From: Pseudomonadota bacterium
GTDB taxonomy: Bacteria; Myxococcota_A; Polyangia; Polyangiales; Polyangiaceae
DNA length: 10,321 nucleotides
NCBI GenBank assembly: GCA_003242355.1
Contig: QGUH01000055.1
Span: 1-10,321, forward strand
Direction: 5' to 3'
The position numbers and the translations under genes are program-made. Shown in pieces: positions 1-6,996 of the stretch. Each line of letters begins with the position of its first letter. The stretch's first letter is position 1. Below the pieces are notes generated by a model. It saw only the letters and a list, made by a program, of their open reading frames with translations, was not told the origin of the DNA and did not search any database.

Positions 1-103
1 TTTGTAAATGACGAGGACCCCCAGTGATTTCCCCCCTTTTGTTCGTCGGCAGCGTCAGAGGTTTAGAAAGGACAGGGCAACAACGGGGGGGGGGGCCCCT
101 CGG

Positions 104-110
104 AAGGAGG
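104..110 (+). promoter_or_regulatory. Shine-Dalgarno-like AAGGAGG before the ATG at 121
   Basis: A full AAGGAGG match lies 10 bases before the ATG at 121 and is the only near-consensus ribosome binding site I found before any gene here. It would support 121 as the start. However, the same bases also read as a Gly/Ser-rich linker in frame with the gene, so the match could be a by-product of coding sequence. Confidence 0.35.
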
Positions 111-120
111 ATCGGGCAAC

Positions 121-1509
121 ATGCCGCCCCGCGGCGGCGCGCCGAACGGCGGGGCGCCCGACACGGGCTCCGGCGGCTCGGCCCCAACCGGCGCGTGCAC
201 GTTCGACGTGAAGGCGTCGCTGAGCACCGCCATTGGCACGGTGGGTATCGTCGAGTGGTCGGTCAGCGGCCTGCCCAGCGTGGAAAGCGCCGAGATCGAG
301 TTCGAGCTCGTCAATCCCGCGAATGACGAGATGAACCGCGGCGGCAAAGCCCCCGTCAGCGAGCCGAAGGCATCGGGGAATCGCACCTTGTTGCTCGGCC
401 TCAAAGGGAATCGCGATTACACCTTCCGCGTGGTCGCGAGCGGCGGCGGCACGAGCTGCCAGAGCGACAGTCAGTCGATCAAGACCGGTCCCGTCGCGAA
501 CAGCGTCCCGAGCGTCCAGGTCAGCACGAACAACGCGGGCGCACGGGCTGGCGGCTTCATCATCACGAGCGGCGGCGTCGGCAATCTCGGCGGCCCTGGC
601 GGCGGCGGCGGGAACTCCCCCGTGTTCATCCTCGACGCCGATGGCGACGTCGTCTGGTGGTTCAGCGCTCCCAATCAGACGAGCCGCGCACACATGAGCT
701 GGGAAGGCACGGACATGTGGATGATGGCTCTCAACGTGCAGAACACGGGGGGCCAGATGCGGCGCGTGTCGATGGACGGCCTCGATGTTCAGATGAGCGT
801 AAGCGGGCTCGAGGGAGGGCACCACGATTTCACCGTGGCACCCGGTGGCGTCGTCACGGTGATCTCGTGGACGTCTGCGGGGACGGACCCCCCCAGCCAC
901 ATCATCGAGCGCAGCCCCGACGGCATGCTGAAGACGATCGCAACCCTGGACAGTAAGTACTACGCGGGTGGCCAGTCCGCCTTTGGTGGCTCTGGCACCT
1001 TCCACGCCAACGCCATCCACTTCCACCTCGGCAACCCGGACGATCCGTCGGACGACGCGTACACGATCTCCGATCGCAATCCGAACCTCTTCATCAAGAT
1101 CAAACGCTCCGGCGAGCTCCTCTGGCAGTTCGGCGGCAGCAACCCGGTCGGCAAGTCCTTCATGGTTGCTGGAGGCACCTGGCAGGTGAACCATGGCCAC
1201 CATCTGCAGCCGAACGGGAACTTCCTGTTCTTCAACAACGGCAACTTCGGCGGCCAGTCGATGGTGCTCGAGTACAAGCTCGACGAGACGAGCTGGACTG
1301 CCCAGAAGGTCTGGGAGTACCGCCCCCCGGCCAGCCCGACCCTCGGGGACGCACAGCGCCTGCCCAATGGCAACACGCTCGTGACCTCGTCGAGCACGGG
1401 CACGATCCAGGAGGTTACGTCGGGCGGTCAGGTGATCCAGGAGTTCAAGACCGCGTCGCTCGGCTACGCCGACTGGCGCCCGACGCTTTACGGCCCGCCG
1501 GCACGGTGA
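121..1509 (+). CDS. Arylsulfotransferase (ASST)-like beta-propeller protein, N-terminus uncertain
   Basis: The 462-residue product resembles the ASST family, which moves sulfate between phenolic compounds in the periplasm. After a Gly/Pro-rich linker (residues 1-25) comes a beta-sandwich-like region with two cysteines (C26, C113) that could pair, then a propeller. His and Arg motifs fall in the order expected of the ASST active site: HHDF (234-237), HANAIHFH (295-302), ISDRNPN (from 316) and NHGHH (357-361), ending with a GDAQRLPNGNTLV repeat. Family is seen; acceptor substrate is unknown. ATG 121 gives no signal peptide, odd for an exported family. Open frame and linker-like composition continue upstream to a TAG at 64-66, across a run of 11 G (85-95), so a frameshift or lost 5' end is likely. 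It is followed after 41 bases by a lipoprotein gene on the same strand, suggesting co-transcription. Confidence 0.8.
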   Translation: MPPRGGAPNGGAPDTGSGGSAPTGACTFDVKASLSTAIGTVGIVEWSVSGLPSVESAEIEFELVNPANDEMNRGGKAPVSEPKASGNRTLLLGLKGNRDYTFRVVASGGGTSCQSDSQSIKTGPVANSVPSVQVSTNNAGARAGGFIITSGGVGNLGGPGGGGGNSPVFILDADGDVVWWFSAPNQTSRAHMSWEGTDMWMMALNVQNTGGQMRRVSMDGLDVQMSVSGLEGGHHDFTVAPGGVVTVISWTSAGTDPPSHIIERSPDGMLKTIATLDSKYYAGGQSAFGGSGTFHANAIHFHLGNPDDPSDDAYTISDRNPNLFIKIKRSGELLWQFGGSNPVGKSFMVAGGTWQVNHGHHLQPNGNFLFFNNGNFGGQSMVLEYKLDETSWTAQKVWEYRPPASPTLGDAQRLPNGNTLVTSSSTGTIQEVTSGGQVIQEFKTASLGYADWRPTLYGPPAR

Positions 1510-1550
1510 CAACCTTCCGCGTCTCCAAGAACCTCCTCTGCTAAAGCCCC

Positions 1551-2834
1551 ATGATGCCTCTCGTACGCTCGAAGACCCCGCACCTCGTCTCGACGGCAGC
1601 GCTCGTGTTGCCTCTCCTCTTCGCCGGCTGCAGCGGCGAGCCTCCCACCTCCGAAGGAACCGGCGGATTCTTCGGGTCGGGCGGGTCTCCGGGCCTCGGC
1701 GGGACCACGGGTGGCTCCCCCAGCACGCCTGGCTCGGGCGGAACCTCCACGGGCACGCCGAGCTCGGGCGGAACCTCCGCGGGTACTCCTGGCTCGGGCG
1801 GGACGTCCACCGGCACGGGAGGCTCGGGCGGCATGCCGGGCACGGGCAGCGGCTTCCCCGTGCCCGGCCAGTGCCTGAGCGAAATGGACGGGATGGGCAA
1901 CCTGCTGCTCAAAGCACACGAGAACAATAATTACCGGGTCCAGAGCAAGCTGGAGGTGTCCGTCACGCCCGTGAAGCCGAATTCGGAGCTTCTCTTCGAC
2001 TGGAGTCAGCTCACGACGGACTTCCTCCAGCGACAGGTCGATCCCCTCGCCACCATCGACATGGTGTCGCTCATCGTGTGGAACCTCACCCACGAGCAGA
2101 TGGTCGAGAAGCTGAACAAGGACGAGCTCTCGGCACAAGACGTCCACTCGGCCGCAGCGCTCTACACGATGAAGCAGAAGTCCTCTGCGAGCATCTTCGA
2201 GTTCGTCGTGCCGGGCGGCGGCGAGTTGCCCCGCGATGAGCTCATGGCGCGCCTGGATCCGATGAACATCAATCCGGCAATGCACACCTACACGGTGATG
2301 CCCGCCGAGGGCACCTACATCGGCCAGGGCGTGCGGATGGTTGCCGCGTTCCGGCTCGATCCCAACAGCACGAATCAAACGGTCACGATCACGCCGCAGT
2401 CGACCCAGCTCACCGAGCTCACGGTGACGCTCCCCGAGGTGGCGCCCGAGATCGCGTCGGTGCTCGTCCCTGCGGGGCAAGCCAACATCGTCGTGGATTG
2501 GCAGGACATGATCGACCGCAAGGCGTTGAACGCCTTGGGCCGCCTGTGGGCGGATCGCTCGGTCGATCAGGTGATGGTGGCCTACTACACGCAGACCCCC
2601 GCCGAGCTCGCGCAGCAGTTCTTGAAGCTCGAGGAGATCCATCAGGGCATGTGGCGCGGTGACGTCGTCGCCGGTGCGTCGCTCTCGCTCTCACAGCTCA
2701 AAGACGCCAACGGTCAGCCCTTCACCGGCATCAACGCCGGCATGCCCGGCACCTGGGTTCTCGCCCTCCTCTGCAGCACCTGCGCGAACCCCGCGCCCTG
2801 GTACCTCACGATCCTCAAGCCGTGCGCGCAGTGA
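1551..2834 (+). CDS. Unrecognised lipoprotein with Gly/Ser/Thr linker and internal duplication
   Basis: A 427-residue protein of no family I recognise. It opens with a lipoprotein signal: basic residues at 6 and 8, a hydrophobic stretch (12-25) and a lipobox FAGC with C27. Ser at the next position suggests outer-membrane sorting by the usual Lol rule. Residues about 28-105 are a Gly/Ser/Thr linker built on 10-residue repeats. The rest is a globular region with two similar halves, each starting with a hydrophobic residue then DW (D150-W151; D316-W317) and continuing through a hydrophobic strand into a helix-like stretch (LTHEQMVEKLNKDEL; TPAELAQQFLKLEEI). The C-terminus has a CSTC motif. A second ATG follows immediately at 1554; no clear ribosome binding site is visible, which fits coupling to the ASST-like gene upstream. 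A structural or binding role is possible but not shown. Confidence 0.85.
   Translation: MMPLVRSKTPHLVSTAALVLPLLFAGCSGEPPTSEGTGGFFGSGGSPGLGGTTGGSPSTPGSGGTSTGTPSSGGTSAGTPGSGGTSTGTGGSGGMPGTGSGFPVPGQCLSEMDGMGNLLLKAHENNNYRVQSKLEVSVTPVKPNSELLFDWSQLTTDFLQRQVDPLATIDMVSLIVWNLTHEQMVEKLNKDELSAQDVHSAAALYTMKQKSSASIFEFVVPGGGELPRDELMARLDPMNINPAMHTYTVMPAEGTYIGQGVRMVAAFRLDPNSTNQTVTITPQSTQLTELTVTLPEVAPEIASVLVPAGQANIVVDWQDMIDRKALNALGRLWADRSVDQVMVAYYTQTPAELAQQFLKLEEIHQGMWRGDVVAGASLSLSQLKDANGQPFTGINAGMPGTWVLALLCSTCANPAPWYLTILKPCAQ
1731..1831 (+). repeat. 30-bp tandem repeat inside the lipoprotein linker
   Basis: Three units of 30 bases (1731-1760, 1761-1790, 1791-1820) and a partial fourth begin with GCTCGGGCGG or a close variant and encode the ten-residue pattern GSGGTSTGTP. 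The period is a multiple of three, so gain or loss of a unit would keep the frame and only change linker length. Confidence 0.85.
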
Positions 2835-2853
2835 GCCGACGCGCTCGCGAACG

Positions 2854-2898
2854 CCCGCCGAGCACACTCTGAGCTCGAGCTCCAGGTTGCTCGGCGGG
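2854..2898 (+). terminator. Strong hairpin after the ASST-like/lipoprotein pair
   Basis: A perfect 11-bp inverted repeat (CCCGCCGAGCA at 2854-2864, TGCTCGGCGGG at 2888-2898) encloses a 23-base loop that itself contains the palindrome GAGCTCGAGCTC. It starts 20 bases after the lipoprotein stop. There is no T-tract, so if it terminates transcription it does so without the classic signal, which is common in very high-GC genomes. Confidence 0.5.
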
Positions 2899-3024
2899 AC
2901 GCGTCATCGCTCGTCGCGTTCACGCGCTCGTTCTATGCGGAAGACGCTGCGCCGAATCGCCGCAAGTCATTCCGAAGTTCCGAGCTGCAGATCCGGGGAA
3001 CTGGCGTTCGCCCCCGAAGATGCC

Positions 3025-3131
3025 TAGTGCACCGCAAATCAGGTGCGAACAACGTTTCCGGGGGCGATTGCAGCAGGATAGGCTGGAACCTGCGTTCGGG
3101 GAATTGACCTCACCTCATGAGCGGTGCACTA
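3025..3131. repeat. 103-bp palindromic element bounded by TA (MITE-like)
   Basis: CTAGTGCACCGC (3024-3035) is repeated exactly as its reverse complement at 3121-3132. The symmetry continues imperfectly inward: AGGTG at 3041-3045 mirrors CACCT at 3111-3115. Taking TA as a target duplication (3025-3026 and 3130-3131), the element is 3027-3129 and the original site would read CTAG. Terminal inverted repeats with a TA duplication are the layout of small non-autonomous elements mobilised by IS630/Tc1-mariner or some IS5-type transposases. It has no coding capacity. It could instead be a REP-like palindrome or a long RNA hairpin. Confidence 0.55.
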
Positions 3132-3144
3132 GCGCAGAACGGAC

Positions 3145-3159
3145 GAGCACCGCGTGCTC
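3145..3159 (-). terminator. Short hairpin downstream of fxsA
   Basis: GAGCAC and GTGCTC (3145-3150, 3154-3159) form a perfect 6-bp stem with a 3-base loop, 55 bases past the fxsA stop in its direction of transcription. There is no T-tract, so this is a weak terminator candidate. Confidence 0.25.
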
Positions 3160-3214
3160 ACCGGGATCGGAAGGATCTCGCGGAGCGGGCTGAATGCTTG
3201 GGACGGTGGGGAGC

Positions 3215-3724
3215 TCACGGTGTCGACGGGGCGCCGGAGTGACGGTCGGGGCCCGAGGGCTCGTCGAGGGAGCGGCCATCGACGTCGATGATGCGGCCCT
3301 GGGACGGCGCGTGGGTGCGCGGCAGGACGCGGAGCACGACGGTTCGGTGGACACCGATTCCGTGGCCGGAGAGGTGCGTCTCGAGCGCGTGGGCGACGAG
3401 GCGTCGCGAGGGCGGGAAGAGGAGCACGAGTCCCAAAACGTCGGAGATGAGGCCGGGCGTGAGGAGCAGCACGGCGCCCGCGAGCACCAGCACTCCGGAA
3501 GTGAGCCCCTCGTCCGGCGCCCGCCCCTCGGACAGGGCGCGCTGCCAGCTTCGCACCACGCGCACTCCCTGTCGCTTCGCGAGCCAGGCGCCACCCACGG
3601 CGCTCACGAGCACGAGCGCGAGCACGCCTCCGATGCCCAGCCAAGAGCCGAGGCGCACGAGCAACCAGAGCTCGGCAACGATGAGGAGCAGGAACGACGC
3701 AGCGAGCCAGCGCACCCTGTGCAT
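3215..3724 (-). CDS. fxsA: FxsA family inner-membrane protein
   Basis: The 169-residue product matches the FxsA family, small cytoplasmic-membrane proteins named for relieving F-plasmid exclusion of phage T7 in E. coli; their normal role is unclear. Visible hallmarks are an N-terminal membrane segment with an embedded Glu (E18), a second segment (about 31-49) ending in GAWLAKRQG, and the conserved third segment LLLTPGLISDVLGL (86-99) followed by PPSRRL. The last 55 or so residues are a soluble, variable tail, as in other members. The start at 3724 puts the first membrane segment at the expected distance. No clear ribosome binding site is visible. The 249 bases between it and the TSUP gene upstream hold no credible gene, so it may have its own promoter, though I could not point to one. 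Confidence 0.88.
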   Translation of the reverse strand: MHRVRWLAASFLLLIVAELWLLVRLGSWLGIGGVLALVLVSAVGGAWLAKRQGVRVVRSWQRALSEGRAPDEGLTSGVLVLAGAVLLLTPGLISDVLGLVLLFPPSRRLVAHALETHLSGHGIGVHRTVVLRVLPRTHAPSQGRIIDVDGRSLDEPSGPDRHSGAPSTP

Positions 3725-3973
3725 GTAAGGACGAACCGGGAGCGGAGCAAGCCCCGCGCCAGAGCATTGGCCGCTGCGCGGTCTCGTATTGCGCGCCGAT
3801 CACCCGAAGCGAACGTGCCCCCCCCGCCCGCCGAGACTGAGTCAACACGTGCCAGTGCGCGGCAGGAGATCTGCTTGCGCTGTCACGGTGACGCATGCGC
3901 GCGCAAACACCGCGGCGGCCCTCATTTCGAGAGGCATCGAGATTTTCGACGCTCGTAAACGCCGGAACGAAGC

Positions 3974-4669
3974 TCAGCGGAACAGGAGCGCAACGCCGAT
4001 CACGACGAGGCCGATGCTGACGAGGGCGCGAAAGGCCGCCTCGCTCAGCCGCGCATGCCAGCGTTTGCCGAGCCACAGCCCCAAAAGGGCCGCGGGCAGA
4101 ATCGCGAGGGCGGTGCCGAGTCGCGGCGAGGTGAGCAAACCACTGGTCGCGCCCGCGCCGAGCCGCACCACGGTGCACGCGAAGAAGATGGCCATGAGAT
4201 TGCCGCGGAACGCGGTCTTGTCCAAACCCGCCAAGCGATAATAGAGGATGAGCGGTGGGCCCCCCGCGCCGAGCATGCCGGCGAGAACCCCCGAGCTCAA
4301 ACCCACGGGCACTTGGGTCCACACCGGCCAGCGCACGACGAACGTGCGCGCCGAAGCGAGGAGCCCCACGCCAGCGAGCACCAGCAACACGGCGAGCACG
4401 CGCAGCATGAACGCCGGCGGGCTCGTCACCAAGAGATACGTGCCCGCGAGCGCGCCGACGGCGACGCCAAAACAGATCCGCCCTGCTTCACGCCAGGCGA
4501 CCGCGTGCCACGATCGCACGACGACGTAGATCTCGGCGGGCAAGCTCACGAGCATCAAGGCGATCACCAGATCGGTGAGGTTCAGGGGCAAGAGCGCCAG
4601 ACACCCGAGCGCAATGAGCCCCGAGCCGAACCCGACCGTGACGTACACCGCCTGGGCCAGCACCAGCAC
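3974..4669 (-). CDS. TauE/SafE (TSUP) family membrane permease
   Basis: A 231-residue, almost wholly hydrophobic protein of the TSUP family, whose members export sulfite, sulfoacetate or other small organic anions across the inner membrane. Both halves of the family's internal repeat can be seen: GFGSG after the first membrane segment (13-17) and GMLGAGGPPLILYY in the second half (131-144), with a final RLSEAAFRAL...IGVALL segment. The substrate cannot be told. The GTG start at 4669 is the first usual start in frame, but the frame stays open upstream and the preceding codons read FLLACVV after ETVFGSPSQ. That looks like the true beginning of the first membrane segment, so the real start may be an unusual codon near 4681-4717, or a sequence error hides it. 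It lies between plsC and fxsA, same strand, loosely spaced. Confidence 0.85.
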   Translation of the reverse strand: MLVLAQAVYVTVGFGSGLIALGCLALLPLNLTDLVIALMLVSLPAEIYVVVRSWHAVAWREAGRICFGVAVGALAGTYLLVTSPPAFMLRVLAVLLVLAGVGLLASARTFVVRWPVWTQVPVGLSSGVLAGMLGAGGPPLILYYRLAGLDKTAFRGNLMAIFFACTVVRLGAGATSGLLTSPRLGTALAILPAALLGLWLGKRWHARLSEAAFRALVSIGLVVIGVALLFR

Positions 4670-5020
4670 GACACACGCCAGGAGAAACTGCGAAGGAGAA
4701 CCGAAAACCGTTTCGATGCAGGCGAGCCTAGTGCGTTGGTCTCGAAATGCATCCGCGATCGACGAGCCGCGCGCTTGCCACCCGCCTCGGACGCGCGGGA
4801 TTCGTTCCAGGGCGGGACTCGCGCCGCTGCGCCCGTCAGAACCCGAGCAGCCGCTTGCGTAGGCGGGAGCGTCCGCGCCGTCGGGAGCTGGAGCGGACTC
4901 GAGCCGACCCGAGAGCTCTCGTCACTCGGCGGATCCCTCCCACGCGTGCGATGCGCACTTCGAGTGCGACCCCGTGCGGCCTTCGGCGGCTCGGGCAGAC
5001 TCGAGCGGGGAGCGTTCTCG
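4670..5020. other. 351-base gap between plsC and the TSUP gene
   Basis: No convincing gene. Several frames are open through here on both strands, but their translations are Arg/Ser/Pro-rich and match no family I know. The part next to plsC is a degraded copy of the plsC 3' end (listed as a repeat); the part next to the TSUP gene may hold its true start. CCTAGTGC at 4727-4734 repeats the outer end of the palindromic element near 3024, but I found no mirrored partner nearby. Confidence 0.55.
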
Positions 5021-5065
5021 TCACTCGGCGGATCCGTCTCCCACGTTCGGGACGCGCGCTTCGAG
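4896..5065 (-). repeat. Imperfect tandem duplication of the plsC 3' end
   Basis: Two copies of about 70 bases, 4896-4964 and 4998-5065, lie some 100 bases apart. They share 20 identical bases (4917-4936 and 5016-5035), and across the 48-50 bases starting there I count 42 matches with one 2-base gap. The right copy encodes the last residues and stop of plsC (LEARVPNVGDGSAE). The left copy encodes LEVRIARVG and then shifts frame because of the gap, so it is a non-functional remnant outside the gene. Both also share a GACTCGAG at the low-coordinate side. Confidence 0.75.
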
Positions 5066-5854
5066 AGGAATCGTCGCCAGGGCCGGCTCGGCGACGAGCG
5101 ACTGACCACGCAACACGGCGAGCTCGCGCTGCATGCGCTCGAACACGAGTTCCCGGAGGCGGCGATCGTCACCCGCTGCTTCGTCGGGCGAGATCGGATC
5201 GAGGACGCGGACGGTGACCGGGCGCGGCCGAATGCCGAGCTGCCCTTTCGGCAGGATTTCGCCCGTTCCCGAAACCACGATCGGCACGATCGGCACTCCG
5301 GCGCGCACGGCGAGCCAAAACGCGCCTCGGTAGAACGGCTTGAGCGCGCCGTCCTTGGAGCGCGTGCCTTCCGGGAACACGCACAGGCTGGAGCCCGAGC
5401 GCAGCGCGCGCTCGCATACGCGCAGCATGCGGCGAATGCTCGGCAAGTGCCCGCGCCGGAGCGGAACGTAGCCGTTCAGGTACATGTTCCACCCGAGAAA
5501 CGGCACCCGGAAGTTTTCGATCTTGCTCACCCAGAGGAAGGGCAAGCGCAGGCCGTACACGGCGAGGATGTCGACCAGGGATTGGTGATTCGCCACGTAC
5601 ACGCACGCGCGGCCCTTCGGCGCGCGCTCGCGCCCTTCCACGCGGATCCCGGCATAGGGCGCCCAGGCCAGATAGTGCGAGGCCCACAGGGACGTGTACG
5701 CGTGCAAGGCGCGCCGCGGCTTCTGCCAGAACGTGACCAGAAAGATGAAGAAGGCCGGAACGAAGAACAGCACGCACGTGACGACCAAGTACGGCCAGTA
5801 CAGCGCATTGAACACGACGAGCAGCGCACCGCTCGGAGTCCTCGACCGATCCAT
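5021..5854 (-). CDS. plsC: 1-acyl-sn-glycerol-3-phosphate acyltransferase (PlsC family)
   Basis: The 277-residue product carries the PlsC-family motifs in order: NHQSLVD (89-95, the HX4D catalytic pair), GYVPLRRG (128-135), FPEGTRS (160-166, glycerol-phosphate binding) and VPIVPIVVSG (187-196). A long hydrophobic segment (about 11-41) anchors it to the inner membrane. The family transfers an acyl chain to lysophosphatidic acid, giving phosphatidic acid for phospholipid synthesis; some relatives acylate other lipids, so the exact acceptor is inferred. ATG 5854 gives the usual length and an intact anchor. No strong ribosome binding site is seen. It is divergent from the FKBP lipoprotein gene, and the TSUP permease gene follows on the same strand after 351 bases. 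Its last 15 or so codons are duplicated just beyond the stop. Confidence 0.92.
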   Translation of the reverse strand: MDRSRTPSGALLVVFNALYWPYLVVTCVLFFVPAFFIFLVTFWQKPRRALHAYTSLWASHYLAWAPYAGIRVEGRERAPKGRACVYVANHQSLVDILAVYGLRLPFLWVSKIENFRVPFLGWNMYLNGYVPLRRGHLPSIRRMLRVCERALRSGSSLCVFPEGTRSKDGALKPFYRGAFWLAVRAGVPIVPIVVSGTGEILPKGQLGIRPRPVTVRVLDPISPDEAAGDDRRLRELVFERMQRELAVLRGQSLVAEPALATIPLEARVPNVGDGSAE

Positions 5855-5938
5855 CCGTCCGAGCGGAACTTACCGCAAATTTCGGGCCGACGCCGGAGCG
5901 GGTTGCCGCGGGGCCGAGTTTCCGCAAGAACACCCGTC
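5855..5938. promoter_or_regulatory. Divergent intergenic region, plsC / FKBP lipoprotein
   Basis: These 84 bases separate the starts of two divergent genes, so promoters for both should lie here or just inside. The only AT-rich patch is around 5869-5883 (ACTTACCGCAAATTT). I see no convincing -35/-10 pair or operator palindrome. Confidence 0.35.
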
Positions 5939-6862
5939 ATGCTCGCTCAGCGAACCGTGCTGGTGATCGCCCTGGGTGTGGCCCTCGCTGCCTGCCAGAA
6001 GAAAACCGAAGAACCCGCCGCCGCGGAGACTGCCGCGCCCGCGACGGCCCCCAGCGAGGCCGCGCCGCAAACCGAAGCCACCCAGGCTGCCCCTGCGGCT
6101 GCCCCAGCGCCGACCGGCATCCCGGCGCCGCCCGACGTGGCTGCGCCGCCGAAGGACGCACAGAAAACCGCCTCCGGGCTCGTCACGCGCGTGCTCACCC
6201 CGGGCACCGGCAACAAACACCCGACCGACTCCGATCAAGTGAAGGTGCACTACACGGGGTGGACCAAGGACGGCAAACAGTTCGACTCGTCCGTCGAGCG
6301 CGGACAGCCCGCCGTTTTCGGCGTCTCGCAAGTGATCCCCGGCTGGACGGAGGCGCTCAAGCTCATGGTCGCGGGCGAGAAGCGGCGCATCTGGATTCCC
6401 GCCAAGCTCGCCTACGGCGAGAGCCCGAGAATGGGAGCCCCCGCGGGCGACCTCACCTTCGACGTCGAGCTGATCGAGATCCTCGAGCCCCCGAAGGCGC
6501 CCGAGGACGTCAAAGCGCCGCCCGCGTCGGCGAAGCGCACGCCGTCCGGTCTCGCGTATCGCGTGCTCACGCCGGGCACCGGCAAGCGTCATCCCAAAGC
6601 CACCGATCGCGTGACCGTGCACTACTCCGGGTGGACGACGGACGGCAAACTGTTCGATTCGTCCGTGCAGCGCGGGCAGCCGACGACCTTCGCGCTCAAT
6701 CAAGTGATCCCCGGGTGGACCGAGGGCGTCCAGCTCATGGTCGAAGGCGAGAAGACTCGCTTCTGGATTCCCGCGAAGCTCGCCTACGGAGAGAAGCCCG
6801 CTCGCCCGGGAGCGCCCGCGGGCATGCTCGTGTTCGACATCGAGCTCTTGCAAATCCGCTGA
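5939..6862 (+). CDS. Lipoprotein with two FKBP-type peptidyl-prolyl isomerase domains
   Basis: A 307-residue protein expected to speed prolyl cis-trans isomerisation during folding in the periplasm. ATG 5939 opens a lipoprotein signal with lipobox LAAC (C19); Gln at the next position suggests the outer membrane. An Ala/Pro/Glu-rich linker (about 22-73) leads to two FKBP domains, about 76-183 and 200-307. Both keep the pocket residues known from FKBP12: HYTGW/HYSGW, FDSS, the VIPGW strand, LAYGE and the closing FDVEL/FDIEL. The second domain follows directly after a short Pro-rich hinge. The two are very alike, pointing to duplication within the gene. The frame stays open far upstream over plsC, but the lipoprotein signal fixes the start. 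It is divergent from plsC and convergent with the Mla-type operon; no partner gene is adjacent. Confidence 0.92.
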   Translation: MLAQRTVLVIALGVALAACQKKTEEPAAAETAAPATAPSEAAPQTEATQAAPAAAPAPTGIPAPPDVAAPPKDAQKTASGLVTRVLTPGTGNKHPTDSDQVKVHYTGWTKDGKQFDSSVERGQPAVFGVSQVIPGWTEALKLMVAGEKRRIWIPAKLAYGESPRMGAPAGDLTFDVELIEILEPPKAPEDVKAPPASAKRTPSGLAYRVLTPGTGKRHPKATDRVTVHYSGWTTDGKLFDSSVQRGQPTTFALNQVIPGWTEGVQLMVEGEKTRFWIPAKLAYGEKPARPGAPAGMLVFDIELLQIR

Positions 6863-6996
6863 CGGAAGCGCCGCGCCCGCGCGCGAGCGCGACCAACCGT
6901 TGCGCCACACCGAAACCCGCAAGCGGCAACGTCCGGCGGAGTGTGAGCGTCCCGCCGAGCTCGCTCCGACGAAGCGCGGCGGAGACCGCTCCGATG

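Larger units (their letters stand above)
2835..3214. other. 380-base non-coding stretch between convergent genes
   Basis: No credible gene lies between the lipoprotein stop and the fxsA stop. The stretch holds a hairpin at 2854-2898, a TA-bounded palindromic element at 3025-3131 and a short hairpin at 3145-3159, listed separately. A plus-strand open frame running out of the lipoprotein gene to 3027 is Arg/Ser-rich shadow sequence and was not called. Confidence 0.7.

Noticed and set aside
55..1512. 485-codon minus-strand open frame opposite the ASST-like gene
   Set aside because: The plus strand has clear family motifs; the antisense translation has none and simply reflects GC-rich codon use.
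1488..2642. 384-codon minus-strand open frame opposite the lipoprotein gene
   Set aside because: The plus strand has a lipobox and ordered domains; the antisense product is His/Arg-rich with no recognisable features.
3866..3906. Nested short palindromes upstream of fxsA (GTCACGGTGAC inside TTGCGC...GCGCAA)
   Set aside because: Stems are only 5-6 bp in GC-rich sequence and not placed relative to a visible promoter, so chance is likely.
3129..4322. 397-codon minus-strand open frame over fxsA and the TSUP gene
   Set aside because: It overlaps two membrane protein genes in another frame, and its translation is Arg/Pro/Ala-rich low-complexity sequence.
4055..6862. 935-codon plus-strand open frame across the TSUP and plsC genes into the FKBP gene
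   Set aside because: Only the part from 5939 looks like protein. The rest is antisense to two clear genes and is His/Arg/Glu-rich, as expected of a high-GC shadow frame.
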